A DNA stretch of 64,000 nt from Staphylococcus hominis subsp. hominis (GCF_002901845.1 NZ_PPQE01000025.1:821676-885675); one strand, 5' to 3'; positions 8,725 to 18,510 are shown, numbered from the stretch's first letter. Notes: generated from the letters alone by a model not told the origin. Numbers and translations are program-made.

Positions 8725-9351
8725 TTATTGTCCATCTAAATATGGATTGAGTTGTTCATCATCTACCGTAGTGTATTGACCGTGACCTGGGAATAAAGGC
8801 AAATCTCCGTCTAATTCAAATAATTTGTCTTTAATTGAGTCTACTAATGTTTCATAGTCTCCTCTATATAAGTCTGTTCTTCCAATACCGTTATTAAATA
8901 ATGTATCTCCGACTACTGCAAAATCGTCAAAAACGTAAGTTAAACTTCCTGGTGAATGACCTGGTGTATGAATAACATTAAATTTAAATTCATCAATTGT
9001 AAAATTACCTTCATCTAAAGCAATTGGTTGAGCTTTACTAGTAGTGAGTGGCATACCATATTGTTTAAACTTTGAAGAACCATTTTTTTCAGGATCAGTT
9101 AAGAAAGAAAATTCTTCTTTATGCATATAAACAGGTACATCATATTTGGATAATACATCATCTAAAGCACCAATATGATCAAAATGAGCATGTGTAAGTA
9201 ATATTGCTTTCAAAGGTTTATTGATTTGATTTAATTGCTTAAATATTTTATCAGATTCTCCGGCAGGGTCAACTAATAATACACTGTTATCGCTTTCTAT
9301 AAAATATGCGTTTGTATCAACTAATCCTAAAGATAAATTAGAAATTCTCAT
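8725..9351 (-). CDS. MBL-fold metallo-hydrolase (glyoxalase II-like, YqgX family)
   Basis: 208-aa cytosolic metallo-beta-lactamase-fold hydrolase. The dinuclear metal site is complete: THAHFDH (His54, His56, Asp58, His59), His132 in HTPGHSPGS, Asp149 in VVGDTLF and His190 in FPGHG. The compact size without a C-terminal helical domain resembles YqgX-type proteins rather than classic glyoxalase II, so the thioester substrate is uncertain. It lies 1 nt from the thiamine-binding-type gene, the last gene of the fthC-gluP-yqgQ-glk run. Confidence 0.9.
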   Translation of the reverse strand: MRISNLSLGLVDTNAYFIESDNSVLLVDPAGESDKIFKQLNQINKPLKAILLTHAHFDHIGALDDVLSKYDVPVYMHKEEFSFLTDPEKNGSSKFKQYGMPLTTSKAQPIALDEGNFTIDEFKFNVIHTPGHSPGSLTYVFDDFAVVGDTLFNNGIGRTDLYRGDYETLVDSIKDKLFELDGDLPLFPGHGQYTTVDDEQLNPYLDGQ

Positions 9352-9352
9352 A

Positions 9353-9676
9353 TTACTCTCCTTGTTTATCTAAGTGTTTTTGAACAGATTTTAACTTATC
9401 ATTCATTTTACGAGACTTATCTCTTCTATCATCAATACGGATATTTGTACATACTCTATTTAATCCTTTATCAAATGGTAATTCGTGAATTGCTTGAACT
9501 ACTTCAAATAAATTTTTAAGATCACCTTCGATAAGCGTATTCATAGGTGTTAATTGATAGTCAATTTTACCTTGTTTTTTAAATTCTTCTAGTTTCATTT
9601 GGATTTCTGCAATATATTTACTAACACTTGGACCTTCCGTTCCAACTGGTATAACAACTACATCAACAATAGCCAT
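9353..9676 (-). CDS. MTH1187 / YqgV-type thiamine-binding family protein
   Basis: 107-aa ferredoxin-like protein of the MTH1187/YkoF-related family. Members in other bacteria bind thiamine or its pyrimidine moiety. The N-terminal [21 protein letters not shown] is typical, as is the MNTLIEGDL stretch in the middle. The stop-start junction with glk overlaps by 1 nt. Nothing here confirms ligand binding; the role is known only at family level. Confidence 0.85.
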   Translation of the reverse strand: MAIVDVVVIPVGTEGPSVSKYIAEIQMKLEEFKKQGKIDYQLTPMNTLIEGDLKNLFEVVQAIHELPFDKGLNRVCTNIRIDDRRDKSRKMNDKLKSVQKHLDKQGE

Positions 9677-10662
9677 TATTTAACACCATCCTTTTCAATT
9701 ATATATGTTTTTATTAGTCCAGCAGCACCAGTGATACCAGCATCATTTCCAAGTTTTGCTTGGACAATTTCAGTATCTTTTTGAGCAGGAGTAAATGTTA
9801 AATTATGATATTCTGTTTTAATATTTTCAATTAATATTAATCCTGCTGTAGACATTCCTCCACCTAAAACAATATATTTAGGATTGCTTGTAGCACTAAT
9901 TATACTACATAAATAAGCGATATGATTTGCGACCTTCTCTGTTATAAATATGCAGAATTGATCTCCTGCTTTTGCTGCATCAAATACAGCTTTAGCAGTT
10001 ACTTTATTTTCTTTTATAAGTGATAAAATAGATGATTTAAAAGTAAGTTTAGGATAATAAAAATTGACTAAATTAACAACTCCAGTAGCTGAAGCAACAG
10101 TTTCAATACATCCTGATTTGCCGCAGTTACAATTAAAACGTTGATCAAAATCAGTTCTAATATGACCTATTTCCGCACCTGAACCATTATGACCATGTAC
10201 AATTTCACCATTTGAAATGATACCTCCACCAAGACCAGTACCAAGTGTAATAGCAACTACATCATTTGCACCTTGACCCGCACCTTTATGCTTTTCACCT
10301 AGTGCAGCTACATTTGCATCATTATCAACATATACAGGACAATCTATAAATTCACTAAAAATCTCTCTCACATTTACATTTCCAGGCCAATGTAAATTAA
10401 CAGCCCCATGTACGATTCCCGTTTCAAAATCAACAGGACCGGGAACTCCTATACCAACTCCGATAACATTTTGAAGATCAAAGTGATAAGATTCAGTTGC
10501 TTCTTTAAAAGAATCAAAGACTTGCCTTAATAATGTTCGACCTGTATGGTCTGAAGTATCGGTTTCAATAGACCATTTATGTAATCGTTCTAATTTCGTA
10601 TCAAAGATACCTAGTTTACATGTTGTTCCACCTATATCAGCTGCTAAAATAATATTTTTCAT
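9676..10662 (-). CDS. glk: ROK-family glucokinase
   Basis: Phosphorylates glucose to glucose 6-phosphate in the cytosol. The 328-aa protein has the phosphate-binding ADIGGTT near residue 8, catalytic Asp115 in DNDANVA and GTGLGGG at about 141-147. The ROK zinc site is complete: His167 with Cys178, Cys180 and Cys185 in CNCGKSGC. It overlaps yqgQ by 4 nt and the thiamine-binding-type gene by 1 nt. Confidence 0.95.
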   Translation of the reverse strand: MKNIILAADIGGTTCKLGIFDTKLERLHKWSIETDTSDHTGRTLLRQVFDSFKEATESYHFDLQNVIGVGIGVPGPVDFETGIVHGAVNLHWPGNVNVREIFSEFIDCPVYVDNDANVAALGEKHKGAGQGANDVVAITLGTGLGGGIISNGEIVHGHNGSGAEIGHIRTDFDQRFNCNCGKSGCIETVASATGVVNLVNFYYPKLTFKSSILSLIKENKVTAKAVFDAAKAGDQFCIFITEKVANHIAYLCSIISATSNPKYIVLGGGMSTAGLILIENIKTEYHNLTFTPAQKDTEIVQAKLGNDAGITGAAGLIKTYIIEKDGVK

Positions 10663-10862
10663 TTATGCTCATTCCTTCTTTGATTAATTATTAAAATACA
10701 TTTTAGATATTCTTCTTTTGATAAAAGATCATAATTGTAAAGAGAACGTATTTCTTGTTGCATCATTTCATACATATCTTCTTTATCTTTAAAATATATA
10801 ATAAAACCATAACGTTTCAAAAGTTGCAAGACATCATAAAAATTGTTAATTTTTAGATTCAT
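10659..10862 (-). CDS. yqgQ: YqgQ family protein (DUF910)
   Basis: 67-aa helical protein of the conserved but uncharacterised YqgQ family, recognised by the N-terminal [12 protein letters not shown] motif and by its constant place between the rhomboid protease and glucokinase genes in staphylococci and bacilli. Family structures are small helical bundles that may bind single-stranded nucleic acid; no function is established. It overlaps gluP by 17 nt and glk by 4 nt. Confidence 0.87.
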   Translation of the reverse strand: MNLKINNFYDVLQLLKRYGFIIYFKDKEDMYEMMQQEIRSLYNYDLLSKEEYLKCILIINQRRNEHK

Positions 10863-12303
10863 TACTATCTTTCAATTCTTTTTCTAAATTTTTATAGCTT
10901 TGGTTGTTGCCATCAATTTTTAAAGCTTTTTTTATATATTTTAAAGATTTATCGTTATCATTTAATGCTCTATTAGCTATGGATAATTCATAGTTTAGTA
11001 ATGCAGAGTTAGGATGACTTCTTAGGCCTCTTTCCCAATCAGCCATTGCTTCTGCTTTAGAACTTTTAGTAGCAGTTATTAAACCCTTTAAGTAATATGT
11101 TTCATCATCATCGTATCCTTTATTGATTGTATGTTCAACAATTGATAAAGCATCATCATAATTATAAGATATCATTTCGTCTTTAATAAGTTTATCGTAA
11201 ATATTTTCCTCTTTAATTGAAAATATTCTAATTTGTAATAAAACAAAAAGTACTAATAATAAAATTAAAAATAACCAAAATAAATTACGGTTCTCATGAA
11301 AATAATAGCCTATTAATGTAATAAGGAAACCACCTATGAAACCACCTAAATGAGCCATTAAATTAATGTTCGACATAAATAGCGAGACAAAAATCAATAT
11401 TAATACAACAACTAACAATTGTATTATCATTTTCTTATTAAAAGTCTTACTTAAGTACATCATCGTTAAAATAGCTCCTATAAGACCAAAAATAGCTCCA
11501 CTTGCACCAACAGATATGGTACTTATATTAAAGGATAACGAAGCAAAGTTTCCAAATAAACCAGAAATTAAATAGATACCTAACATTTTATATGGACCAA
11601 CGATAGTCTCTACAATTTTACCAAAAATGAATAAAGATAGCATATTCATTAAAATATGTTCAAAATTAAAATGTAAAAACATCGAGGTAATAAGACGGTA
11701 CCACTCTCCGTGCACTACATTGAAGTGTACTAATCCCCCAACATCTAGTAACTTAATATCTGAAAAATGATTTAGATAAATCTTCATATATAACCATATT
11801 AGAACGTTTATAGCTATAAGTGTATAAGTCATTGGTGAAAACATCATCATATACTTATCAACAAGATTCGTATTAAGTACACGTTTTTTATAATCCAACG
11901 ATGATTTTTTTTCTTTTTTATTAATGCGCTTTTTTAAAATAAAATTAGGCATTGTATTTTCTAAGTCTTTTTCATTAGTGATACTATGATAAATCAACTT
12001 AGTAGGATGCATTTCATCGAGATGATCAATATTCATCGATGTTTCTAAAAAGTAGAAGAACTCGACTTTTTTAATTTTAAATCCTAACTTTTTTTGTAAA
12101 TTCTCTTTATGATCATTTATTTTAGATTTGTCGAAGCGTATCTCTTGAGTTGAACTCACTTCTTTTCTAAATACAATAAGTTCTTCTTTTTTCTTATTGG
12201 ATAACCAAATTTCATTTGTATTTTTATCTGTGTGTTCTAATTTATAGTTAAAATATTTGATCCAATAATAAATTGATTTCCAATATAGTTTATCAATATT
12301 CAT
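10846..12303 (-). CDS. gluP: Rhomboid intramembrane serine protease with C-terminal TPRs
   Basis: 485 aa. Residues 1-150 form a soluble charged N-terminal domain. Several transmembrane helices follow between about 155 and 370. The catalytic dyad is visible: Ser268 in VGASGAIFG and His318 in LMAHLGG, with HFNFEHILMN in an earlier helix. Residues about 385-485 are tetratricopeptide repeats, as in B. subtilis YqgP/GluP. That homologue is known to help turn over membrane proteins, including the magnesium transporter MgtE, and affects glucose export and cell division. It overlaps fthC by 1 nt. Confidence 0.93.
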   Translation of the reverse strand: MNIDKLYWKSIYYWIKYFNYKLEHTDKNTNEIWLSNKKKEELIVFRKEVSSTQEIRFDKSKINDHKENLQKKLGFKIKKVEFFYFLETSMNIDHLDEMHPTKLIYHSITNEKDLENTMPNFILKKRINKKEKKSSLDYKKRVLNTNLVDKYMMMFSPMTYTLIAINVLIWLYMKIYLNHFSDIKLLDVGGLVHFNVVHGEWYRLITSMFLHFNFEHILMNMLSLFIFGKIVETIVGPYKMLGIYLISGLFGNFASLSFNISTISVGASGAIFGLIGAILTMMYLSKTFNKKMIIQLLVVVLILIFVSLFMSNINLMAHLGGFIGGFLITLIGYYFHENRNLFWLFLILLLVLFVLLQIRIFSIKEENIYDKLIKDEMISYNYDDALSIVEHTINKGYDDDETYYLKGLITATKSSKAEAMADWERGLRSHPNSALLNYELSIANRALNDNDKSLKYIKKALKIDGNNQSYKNLEKELKDSNESKN

Positions 12304-12854
12304 TAATTCCTCCCAAATTTAGTATTACATATAATTAAATTATCTACAGGTTGATCATGTTTTTCCACATCGAAATCTGATATTTGGAAGTCATATATAA
12401 GACTAATCGAGTTAATATCGTGTTGATTTAGAAATTTATCATAGTAACCTCCTCCGTATCCTATACGAAAACCATTTGTTTGAAAAGCTATTCCAGGTAC
12501 AATAAGTAAGTCCATGTCATTACTAATAGATGTATCTTCATTAACATAATTAATACCTTTATCATCGGTAGCTATTGATGACAAATCTAATAGTTGTTTA
12601 AAATTCATATTACGACTTCTGTAATCTGTATCGGGCACAAAAATTTGTTTTCCATTATCTAAAGCGAAAGTAATAATATTGTATGTATTAATCTCGTGTG
12701 GCATAGACAAAAATATACCGATACGATGTGCTTTTTTAAATTTTTCATTTTCAATTAATTGTTTCATTAACCAAATATCAGCTTTACGCTTATTTTTTTT
12801 ATCAAAGTCTTTCATTTGTGATAAAATATTTTTTCTAATTTGCTTTTTACCCAT
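12303..12854 (-). CDS. 5-formyltetrahydrofolate cyclo-ligase
   Basis: Converts 5-formyl-THF to 5,10-methenyl-THF with ATP, returning a folate storage form to one-carbon metabolism. The protein is 183 aa, with the basic N-terminal KKQIRKNIL, FLSMPHEINT near residue 48, and the signature GYGGGYYDKFL near residue 140. I chose the ATG at 12854 because GGGAG is spaced 5 nt upstream; the ATG four codons earlier abuts the SD. It is the first gene of the run leading through gluP, yqgQ and glk. Confidence 0.93.
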   Translation of the reverse strand: MGKKQIRKNILSQMKDFDKKNKRKADIWLMKQLIENEKFKKAHRIGIFLSMPHEINTYNIITFALDNGKQIFVPDTDYRSRNMNFKQLLDLSSIATDDKGINYVNEDTSISNDMDLLIVPGIAFQTNGFRIGYGGGYYDKFLNQHDINSISLIYDFQISDFDVEKHDQPVDNLIICNTKFGRN

Positions 12855-12876
12855 TCTTTCTCCCATCCTTTAATAT

Positions 12877-12905
12877 ATTATAACGTTATTATATAGTGAT
12901 GTCAT
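12877..12905 (-). promoter_or_regulatory. Candidate sigma-A promoter for the fthC-gluP-glk operon
   Basis: On the minus strand, ATGACA (12900-12905) and a consensus TATAAT (12877-12882) are separated by 17 bp, about 25 bp upstream of the fthC start. The stretch between here and the rpmG terminator shows nothing else. Confidence 0.55.
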
Positions 12906-13016
12906 TTATGATAATTCAAATTATTTTAAGTTAAAAAATATATTAATCTATATAAAATAAATATAATTGCTAATTATATATTTAAGATGATTAATGGTTG
13001 AATGATCTACTAAAGT

Positions 13017-13052
13017 AAAAAAGGTTGGAACAATTTTGTTCCAACCTTTTTT
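13017..13052 (-). terminator. Terminator of rpmG
   Basis: Perfect 16-bp arms around GGTTGGAACA with a 4-nt loop, followed by a T-run on the minus strand directly downstream of rpmG. It belongs to a GG(T/C)T(G/A)G(A/G)AC hairpin family also seen at 22646 and 45326. Confidence 0.9.
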
Positions 13053-13062
13053 ACTTTTAATA

Positions 13063-13212
13063 TTATTTAGTTTCACGATGTAGAGTTTGTTTGTTATCAC
13101 GTGAACAATATTTTTTCATTTCAATACGTTCAGGATTGTTTCTTTTATTTTTAGTAGTAATGTAGTTTCTGTCACCACATTCAGTACAAGCTAATGTTAC
13201 GTTTACGCGCAT
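13063..13212 (-). CDS. rpmG: 50S ribosomal protein L33
   Basis: A 49-aa [19 protein letters not shown] to HRETK, preceded by AAGGAGG at good spacing and followed by a strong terminator. L33 is a small protein of the large subunit near the E site. Cys9, Cys12 and Cys36 are present, but the fourth cysteine of the usual zinc ribbon is missing (YCSRDN). This is therefore an incomplete zinc-binding form, as I recall for one of the S. aureus L33 paralogues. Confidence 0.95.
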   Translation of the reverse strand: MRVNVTLACTECGDRNYITTKNKRNNPERIEMKKYCSRDNKQTLHRETK

Positions 13213-13334
13213 GATTATACCTCCTTACCTTTTCTAAATACGACTTTATTATCATACCACTTAGACGATTAATTGAAAAGTATTAATTTTTACTAGTATT
13301 AAGTAGAAAAGCATCTTATCAACGGTTATTAAAA

Positions 13335-15380
13335 TTATTTTTCATTTTTAAAGTAGTAATTAATGATATCTCTTCCTAAATCTCCCCCATTTAACCATGG
13401 TGGCGGAACAGGTTGATTAGTATATACGATAGAAAAAGCTAATTTAGGATCTTTAATAGGCGCATAACCTATATATGTTGAGTTAACTCTAGATTGTCCG
13501 TTTTGATAAACTTCAGCAGTACCAGTTTTACCAGCTGATGGAACAACAGTTTTATGAAAGCTTGCATAGCCTGTACCATCTTTTTCATTGAAAGCCATCT
13601 TGAATCCTTGTTTTACTTCATCTATCTCATCTTGAGAATTATTAATTTTATTTAGTATATTACCTTTAATTTTATCTTTAACCGGTCCTACTTGATCACT
13701 ATTTGTTGCGTCATGTATAGCTAAACCAATGTGCGGTTGTACTCTGTAACCATTATTTGCAATTGTAGATATATATTGTGAAAGTTGAATAGGTGTATAA
13801 GTATCATACTGACCTATTGATAAATCTAAATAATTGCCTGGATTATTAGTTAATGGTTCAATTTGACCAATTGTTTCATTAGGTAAATCGATACCTGTTT
13901 TAACACCTAATCCTACTTGATTTAGACCTTTTCTTAGTTTTTGACCAGCTTCTTCAATATTATTAGGTAAACTCATACCACTTGAGTAAGGATCACCAGC
14001 TAGTCTTAAAGCAGTTTTAAACATATATACGTTTGAAGAATGCATTAATGCTTCTTTGTCGTTAATTAGGACTTTGCCATTTTGGTTAAAGTAAGAACGT
14101 TTAGTTAGTCCGCCTCTAAAGTGTAAAGGTTCATCAATCATTTCTTCACCGACTTTGATAGTATGATTTTGATAACCAGTTAATAAGGTTGCTCCTTTAA
14201 CAGAAGAACCGACTGCAAATTGGCCAGTAAAGTTACCTAAATCATAATCTAGCAGTTCACCATTTTTATCAATTTGTCTTCCAGCCATTGCAAGAATATC
14301 ACCATTTTTAGGATTTTGAACAACTACAAGCGCATTGTCCATGTTGGTTGCTCCTTGACTACGCAGTGTTTTTATTTCGTTTTCTAACAGAGACTCAACT
14401 TTTTTCTGTAAATCAATGTCAATTGTTAGTTGTAAATCATTTCCACGTGACCCAGGGTTAATCACTTTAGAACTAATAACTTTACCAGATTTATCAGTAG
14501 TGTATTTCAGCTGTTTCTTTTTACCACGTAGAATGTCTTCATATTGATACTCTAGATAAGCTTTCCCTACCCTGTCATTTCTAGAATATCCTTTTGCTAA
14601 ATACTGTTCAGTTAATTCTTTAGGAATACCCTCAGAAGGTGTAGAAACACTACCAAATATACTTCTTAAAGTTTCACCATATGGATATTTTCGATCCCAG
14701 TCCATTGAAGTATTGACACCAGGTAAATTATCCAATTGTTGAGAAACAGCAGCATATTCCTTTTCACTAACATCTTCATTTTTTATCATTTGCGGATCAA
14801 GTGTAGATCCAGATGACATTTCTCTATATATAGCTAACACTTGTAAATCATGCTTAGATAAACTATTTAATTGAGTATTTTTAATTTTACTATGTAATTG
14901 TTTATCATACTGTTCTTGACTTATGCTACCATTGTTAAGCATAGTTGTTTCTTTTTTCATTAATTTATTAACTTCTTTTGGATGATTTTGTATCCAAAAG
15001 TCTTGTTTATCTTGCTTTGTAATCTTATCAGTATTCATTGTAATGAGTTTAGCTAATTTTTTAGCGGTATTTAACATGTCTTGTTGACTTGTTTTTCTAG
15101 AACGCGTGTAGGTAATTGCTAATTTCGAAGCATTATCAACTAAAATCTTGCCATTTCTATCTAGTATTCTTCCTCGTGGTACGGACTCATTGACAGTAAT
15201 ATTCTCATCATTTTTCACTAATTGACTATAATGTGCACCTTGTGCAATTTGTAAATATCCTAGTCTTAGGACAATTAATACGAAAATCAAAACAATTGCA
15301 CCAAATATAAAACGAATTCGTTTATTCATCGTATGTTTTATTTTTTCATCATTTGATTTTTCTTTTAATCTTTTAAGCAA
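13335..15380 (-). CDS. pbp3: Penicillin-binding protein 3 (class B transpeptidase)
   Basis: Monofunctional peptidoglycan transpeptidase, membrane-anchored with the catalytic domain outside. I chose the TTG at 15380 (681 aa) because GAGGT lies 8 nt upstream and the start reads MLKRLKEK, as in the S. aureus protein. Residues about 22-45 form the membrane anchor and SVPRGRILDRNG begins the dimerisation domain. With this start the motifs are Ser392-x-x-Lys395 (GSSVKG), Ser448-x-Asn450 and Lys618-Thr-Gly620 (AGKTGTAEV). It is monocistronic, transcribed toward rpmG. Confidence 0.94.
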   Translation of the reverse strand: MLKRLKEKSNDEKIKHTMNKRIRFIFGAIVLIFVLIVLRLGYLQIAQGAHYSQLVKNDENITVNESVPRGRILDRNGKILVDNASKLAITYTRSRKTSQQDMLNTAKKLAKLITMNTDKITKQDKQDFWIQNHPKEVNKLMKKETTMLNNGSISQEQYDKQLHSKIKNTQLNSLSKHDLQVLAIYREMSSGSTLDPQMIKNEDVSEKEYAAVSQQLDNLPGVNTSMDWDRKYPYGETLRSIFGSVSTPSEGIPKELTEQYLAKGYSRNDRVGKAYLEYQYEDILRGKKKQLKYTTDKSGKVISSKVINPGSRGNDLQLTIDIDLQKKVESLLENEIKTLRSQGATNMDNALVVVQNPKNGDILAMAGRQIDKNGELLDYDLGNFTGQFAVGSSVKGATLLTGYQNHTIKVGEEMIDEPLHFRGGLTKRSYFNQNGKVLINDKEALMHSSNVYMFKTALRLAGDPYSSGMSLPNNIEEAGQKLRKGLNQVGLGVKTGIDLPNETIGQIEPLTNNPGNYLDLSIGQYDTYTPIQLSQYISTIANNGYRVQPHIGLAIHDATNSDQVGPVKDKIKGNILNKINNSQDEIDEVKQGFKMAFNEKDGTGYASFHKTVVPSAGKTGTAEVYQNGQSRVNSTYIGYAPIKDPKLAFSIVYTNQPVPPPWLNGGDLGRDIINYYFKNEK

Positions 15381-15463
15381 GACAACCGACCTCAATTATT
15401 AATCATGTATACTTATAAATGATATATGAAATTGTATAATTTTTCTATATTTTTCATAAAAAA

Positions 15464-15488
15464 AGTGATCTCCTAAAAAGAGATCACT
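15464..15488 (-). terminator. Terminator of sodA
   Basis: A perfect 9-bp stem AGTGATCTC / GAGATCACT with a 7-nt loop is followed by seven T on the minus strand, 21 bp after the sodA stop. Confidence 0.88.
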
Positions 15489-15509
15489 AATAAATACTTT
15501 TTTTATTTA

Positions 15510-16112
15510 TTATTTTGTAGCAGCATTGTATAACTCGTCTACTTTTTCCCAATTTACAACATTCCAGAAAGCACTGATATAATCTGGACGTTTATTTTGA
15601 TATTTAAGATAATAAGCATGTTCCCAAACATCTAAGCCTAAAATTGGAGTTTTTCCTTCAGTAATAGGGTTATCTTGATTTGGAGTAGTAACAATTTCTA
15701 ATTTTCCATTATTTACTACTAACCAAGCCCAACCTGAACCAAAACGTGCTGCAGCTTTATCAGCGAATTCTTTTTTAAACTCATCTAAAGAACCCCATTG
15801 TTCTTTAATTTTATCAACTACAGTACCTTTTTCTTCAGAATTAGGAGTTAATAATTCCCAGAATAATGAGTGATTTAAATGACCTCCACCATTATTACGT
15901 ACTGCTGTTTGAATATTTTCAGATACACTATCTAAATTTGCAACAATTTCTTCAATTGATTTAGATTCTAAATCAGTACCTTCAACTGCAGAGTTTAATT
16001 TTGTAACATAAGTGTTATGATGTTTGTCATGATGAATTTCCATTGTTTCTTTGTCGATATGTGGTTCTAATGCATCTGCTGCATATGGTAAATTTGGTAA
16101 TTCAAAAGCCAT
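15510..16112 (-). CDS. sodA: Superoxide dismutase (Mn/Fe type)
   Basis: Cytosolic dismutase converting superoxide to peroxide and oxygen. The protein is 200 aa and the metal ligands are all present: His27, His81, Asp161 and His165. [11 protein letters not shown] and GSGWAWLV are the family signatures. Sequence does not settle metal choice; staphylococcal SodA is manganese-dependent, which I infer here. It has its own promoter and terminator, so it is monocistronic. Confidence 0.96.
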   Translation of the reverse strand: MAFELPNLPYAADALEPHIDKETMEIHHDKHHNTYVTKLNSAVEGTDLESKSIEEIVANLDSVSENIQTAVRNNGGGHLNHSLFWELLTPNSEEKGTVVDKIKEQWGSLDEFKKEFADKAAARFGSGWAWLVVNNGKLEIVTTPNQDNPITEGKTPILGLDVWEHAYYLKYQNKRPDYISAFWNVVNWEKVDELYNAATK

Positions 16113-16145
16113 AAATAATCATCCTCCTAAATTATCTTCACATAA

Positions 16146-16174
16146 ATCATAACAAGCTATATGATGTACAACAA
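16146..16174 (-). promoter_or_regulatory. Candidate sigma-A promoter of sodA
   Basis: TTGTTG (16169-16174) and TATGAT (16146-16151) on the minus strand, 17 bp apart, about 33 bp upstream of the sodA start with its AGGAGG SD. Confidence 0.6.
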
Positions 16175-16306
16175 ATCATTTGCTTTAAATATTATTCACA
16201 TAGTTGTCATATTTCTTATTATACTCTTTTTATATCTCATTTTAGTAGTTTTTAAACATTATATTTCAATATTGGTAAAAATTCAGACTTTTGACCTATA
16301 AAAAAA

Positions 16307-16330
16307 CTGAGACGCTTATTTACGTCTCAG
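16307..16330 (-). terminator. Terminator of the znuCB-zur operon
   Basis: An 8-bp stem CTGAGACG / CGTCTCAG with an 8-nt loop, followed by a T-run on the minus strand, 13 bp downstream of the zur stop. Confidence 0.88.
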
Positions 16331-16343
16331 AACATATCTCATT

Positions 16344-16766
16344 TTAATTTATACCTTTATTATGGCAAGTTTCACATATACCATATACTTCTAATTTATG
16401 AGTGTGAATATCTACATTAGGTAGAAATTGCTTAACTTGCTCAATTGGACAAAAATCTATTACTTTTGTATCTCCACAATTTTCACATATAAAATGATGA
16501 TGATGGTGATTAGTACAAGCGATTCTAAATTTCATTTCTCCATCTAATTCTGTACTTTCAACAATATTTAAATCTTTAAAAAGATGAAGATTACGATAAA
16601 TAGTATCAAAAGATATACCTGGATAATCATTGTCTAATTGTTGTTGTATATATTTAGCATTAATATATTTATCTTCATTAACAAAGATATTAATCATATC
16701 TTCTCTTTTCTTAGTATATTTTAACCCATTGTCTTTTAAAATTTTAATAGCGTCGTTTGTATTCAT
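16344..16766 (-). CDS. zur: Zinc uptake repressor Zur (Fur family)
   Basis: 140-aa Fur-family repressor. An N-terminal winged helix ([15 protein letters not shown] near 50-64) is followed by a dimerisation domain. Two structural-zinc CxxC pairs are present: Cys94/Cys97 and Cys131/Cys134. A five-histidine run (His87-His91) and the segment [10 protein letters not shown] supply the sensing ligands. Its position 3 nt after the zinc permease genes and the Zur-like box before znuC identify it as Zur rather than Fur or PerR, so the operon is probably self-regulated. Confidence 0.95.
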   Translation of the reverse strand: MNTNDAIKILKDNGLKYTKKREDMINIFVNEDKYINAKYIQQQLDNDYPGISFDTIYRNLHLFKDLNIVESTELDGEMKFRIACTNHHHHHFICENCGDTKVIDFCPIEQVKQFLPNVDIHTHKLEVYGICETCHNKGIN

Positions 16767-16769
16767 AAT

Positions 16770-17615
16770 TTAATGCTCCTTTTTGGCAGTTCGTTTAGTT
16801 TTCTGTAGTAACATCGTTATTCCTAAAATTAGAACTAATAATACCACGATGACACCACCAGGAGATATATTAATATAAAATGCTAAGGTAAGTCCTAGAA
16901 TGACAGAACATTCACCTATAATAATACTTAAGATAATCAACTGTTTAAATCCTTTAGTTAATCGCATTGCTATAGCTACAGGTAATGTAATTAATGCACT
17001 CACGAGTAAAATTCCTACTACTCTCATTGATGCAGAAATAACCATAGCAACAATCGTTATAAATAAAAACTGAATCCATTTTGGAATATTAATAACCTTA
17101 CTATATTCCTCATCAAAAGATAAAATAAATAATTCTTTGTATAATAAAAGAATGAATAATAATACGACGATTGAAATGATCGTAATTGTGACTAAGTCAC
17201 TTAAATTTACAGCACTAATTGATCCGAATAATAATCCAACAATTTCTTGATTGAACCCATCAGCTAGAGAAATAAAAATTGCGCTTAATGCAATTCCAGC
17301 ACTCATTATAATTGGAATTGCAATTTCTTGATAGTTTGAATACGAAGTTCTTAATTTTTCTATAAGTAAAGCTCCAACTATTGCAAAGATTATACCAAAC
17401 CACATAGGGTTTATAAATACTAATACTGGTGATAAGGTAATAATAAACATTCCAAACGAAATACCGCCTAGTGTGACGTGACTTAAAGCATCAGCAATTA
17501 ATGATAATCGCCTTACCACTATAAATGCACCAATTAAAGGTGCAATAAAACCAATCAATATCCCACTTAAAAGTGAATATCTCATAAAATCAAAGTTTAA
17601 CAATGCTTCAATCAT
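16770..17615 (-). CDS. znuB: Zinc ABC transporter permease
   Basis: 281-aa integral membrane permease of the ABC-3 (metal) family with about eight hydrophobic segments and the conserved LIADALSHVTLGG loop near residue 40 that contacts the ATPase. I chose the ATG at 17615, 6 nt after GAGGTG. It is the S. aureus MreB/ZnuB equivalent, encoded between the ATPase gene and zur. No solute-binding protein gene is in the operon. Confidence 0.93.
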   Translation of the reverse strand: MIEALLNFDFMRYSLLSGILIGFIAPLIGAFIVVRRLSLIADALSHVTLGGISFGMFIITLSPVLVFINPMWFGIIFAIVGALLIEKLRTSYSNYQEIAIPIIMSAGIALSAIFISLADGFNQEIVGLLFGSISAVNLSDLVTITIISIVVLLFILLLYKELFILSFDEEYSKVINIPKWIQFLFITIVAMVISASMRVVGILLVSALITLPVAIAMRLTKGFKQLIILSIIIGECSVILGLTLAFYINISPGGVIVVLLVLILGITMLLQKTKRTAKKEH

Positions 17616-17671
17616 GATATTCACCTCTTAATTTAATCCATATACTTATCATAATTAACTCCTATTTAAAA

Positions 17672-18448
17672 TTATGCTTCACAGCATGAACGATTATGTT
17701 GATGATCAACAAATTTAATTGGATGACCATATATTTTTGAAATTTCAACTTCATCAAGAGACTTAAATTCTTCAGTAGAACCGTGGAAATGAAGATGTTT
17801 ATTTAAGCAAGCGACTTTTGTAGCTGTGTCTACCACAACGCCTATATCATGAGTAACTAAAATAATCGTTATACCTTCTTCTTTTAAATGTTGCAAGGTG
17901 GCATAAAATTCATTCACATGTTTTGCATCAATCCCATTTGTCGGTTCGTCTAATACTAAGACAGATGGATTTGAAATTAAAGCGCGTGCAATTAGTACAC
18001 GTTGTTGTTGTCCACCTGATAATTCTGCAATATTTTTATTCTTTAGATGATGAATATTTAAACGATGTAAGACATTATCTACTTGTTGTTCATCATTTTT
18101 ATTAAACCACTGAAAAATTCTTTTCGTTTTAGTTAAACCACTTAAAACAACTTCTTTCACACTAGCAGGAAATCCTGCAGTAAAAGCATTGGCTTTTTGA
18201 GACACATAACTAATTTTTAATGCAGATTGAGTATTTTTTTTATAAGATTTCCCGTCAATGTATATTTCACCGCGTTGTAATGGTAATAAGCCAAGAATAA
18301 CCTTTAAAAGAGTAGATTTTCCTGCTCCATTAGGACCAACAATTGCAAGAAAGTCACCTCTATTAATTCGGATATTAATGTTTTCTAATACTTGTTTATT
18401 ATCAAAATAATAATCAATATTTTTTAATTCAAAAACAGGTTGATTCAT
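17672..18448 (-). CDS. znuC: Zinc ABC transporter ATP-binding protein
   Basis: 258-aa ABC ATPase driving zinc uptake with ZnuB. Walker A is GPNGAGKS (38-45), the signature LSGGQ is at 143-147 and Walker B VLVLDE at 163-168. The C-terminus ends in HQHNRSCCEA, a cluster of His and Cys residues that could bind zinc; that function is inference. It is the first gene of znuC-znuB-zur, with a good promoter and Zur-like box directly upstream. Confidence 0.94.
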   Translation of the reverse strand: MNQPVFELKNIDYYFDNKQVLENINIRINRGDFLAIVGPNGAGKSTLLKVILGLLPLQRGEIYIDGKSYKKNTQSALKISYVSQKANAFTAGFPASVKEVVLSGLTKTKRIFQWFNKNDEQQVDNVLHRLNIHHLKNKNIAELSGGQQQRVLIARALISNPSVLVLDEPTNGIDAKHVNEFYATLQHLKEEGITIILVTHDIGVVVDTATKVACLNKHLHFHGSTEEFKSLDEVEISKIYGHPIKFVDHQHNRSCCEA

Positions 18449-18466
18449 CTTTTCACCTCGCTAAAT

Positions 18467-18495
18467 ACTATACAATTATATATGTTTTTTGTAAA
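18467..18495 (-). promoter_or_regulatory. Sigma-A promoter of znuCB-zur
   Basis: TTTACA (18490-18495) and TATAGT (18467-18472) on the minus strand are 17 bp apart. The Zur-like box abuts the -35 element. Confidence 0.7.
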
Positions 18496-18510
18496 TAGTA
18501 ATGTTTACGA
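18496..18510 (-). promoter_or_regulatory. Zur box
   Basis: On the minus strand TCGTAAACATTACTA matches 13 of 15 positions of the Gram-positive Zur consensus TCGTAATNATTACGA. It is directly upstream of the znuC -35 element, where bound Zur could block transcription when zinc is sufficient. Match to a consensus recalled from memory. Confidence 0.75.

Noticed and set aside
12903..13014. Possible small RNA between the fthC promoter and the rpmG terminator
   Set aside because: The only hairpin is the rpmG terminator, and no promoter facing a free transcript could be supported.
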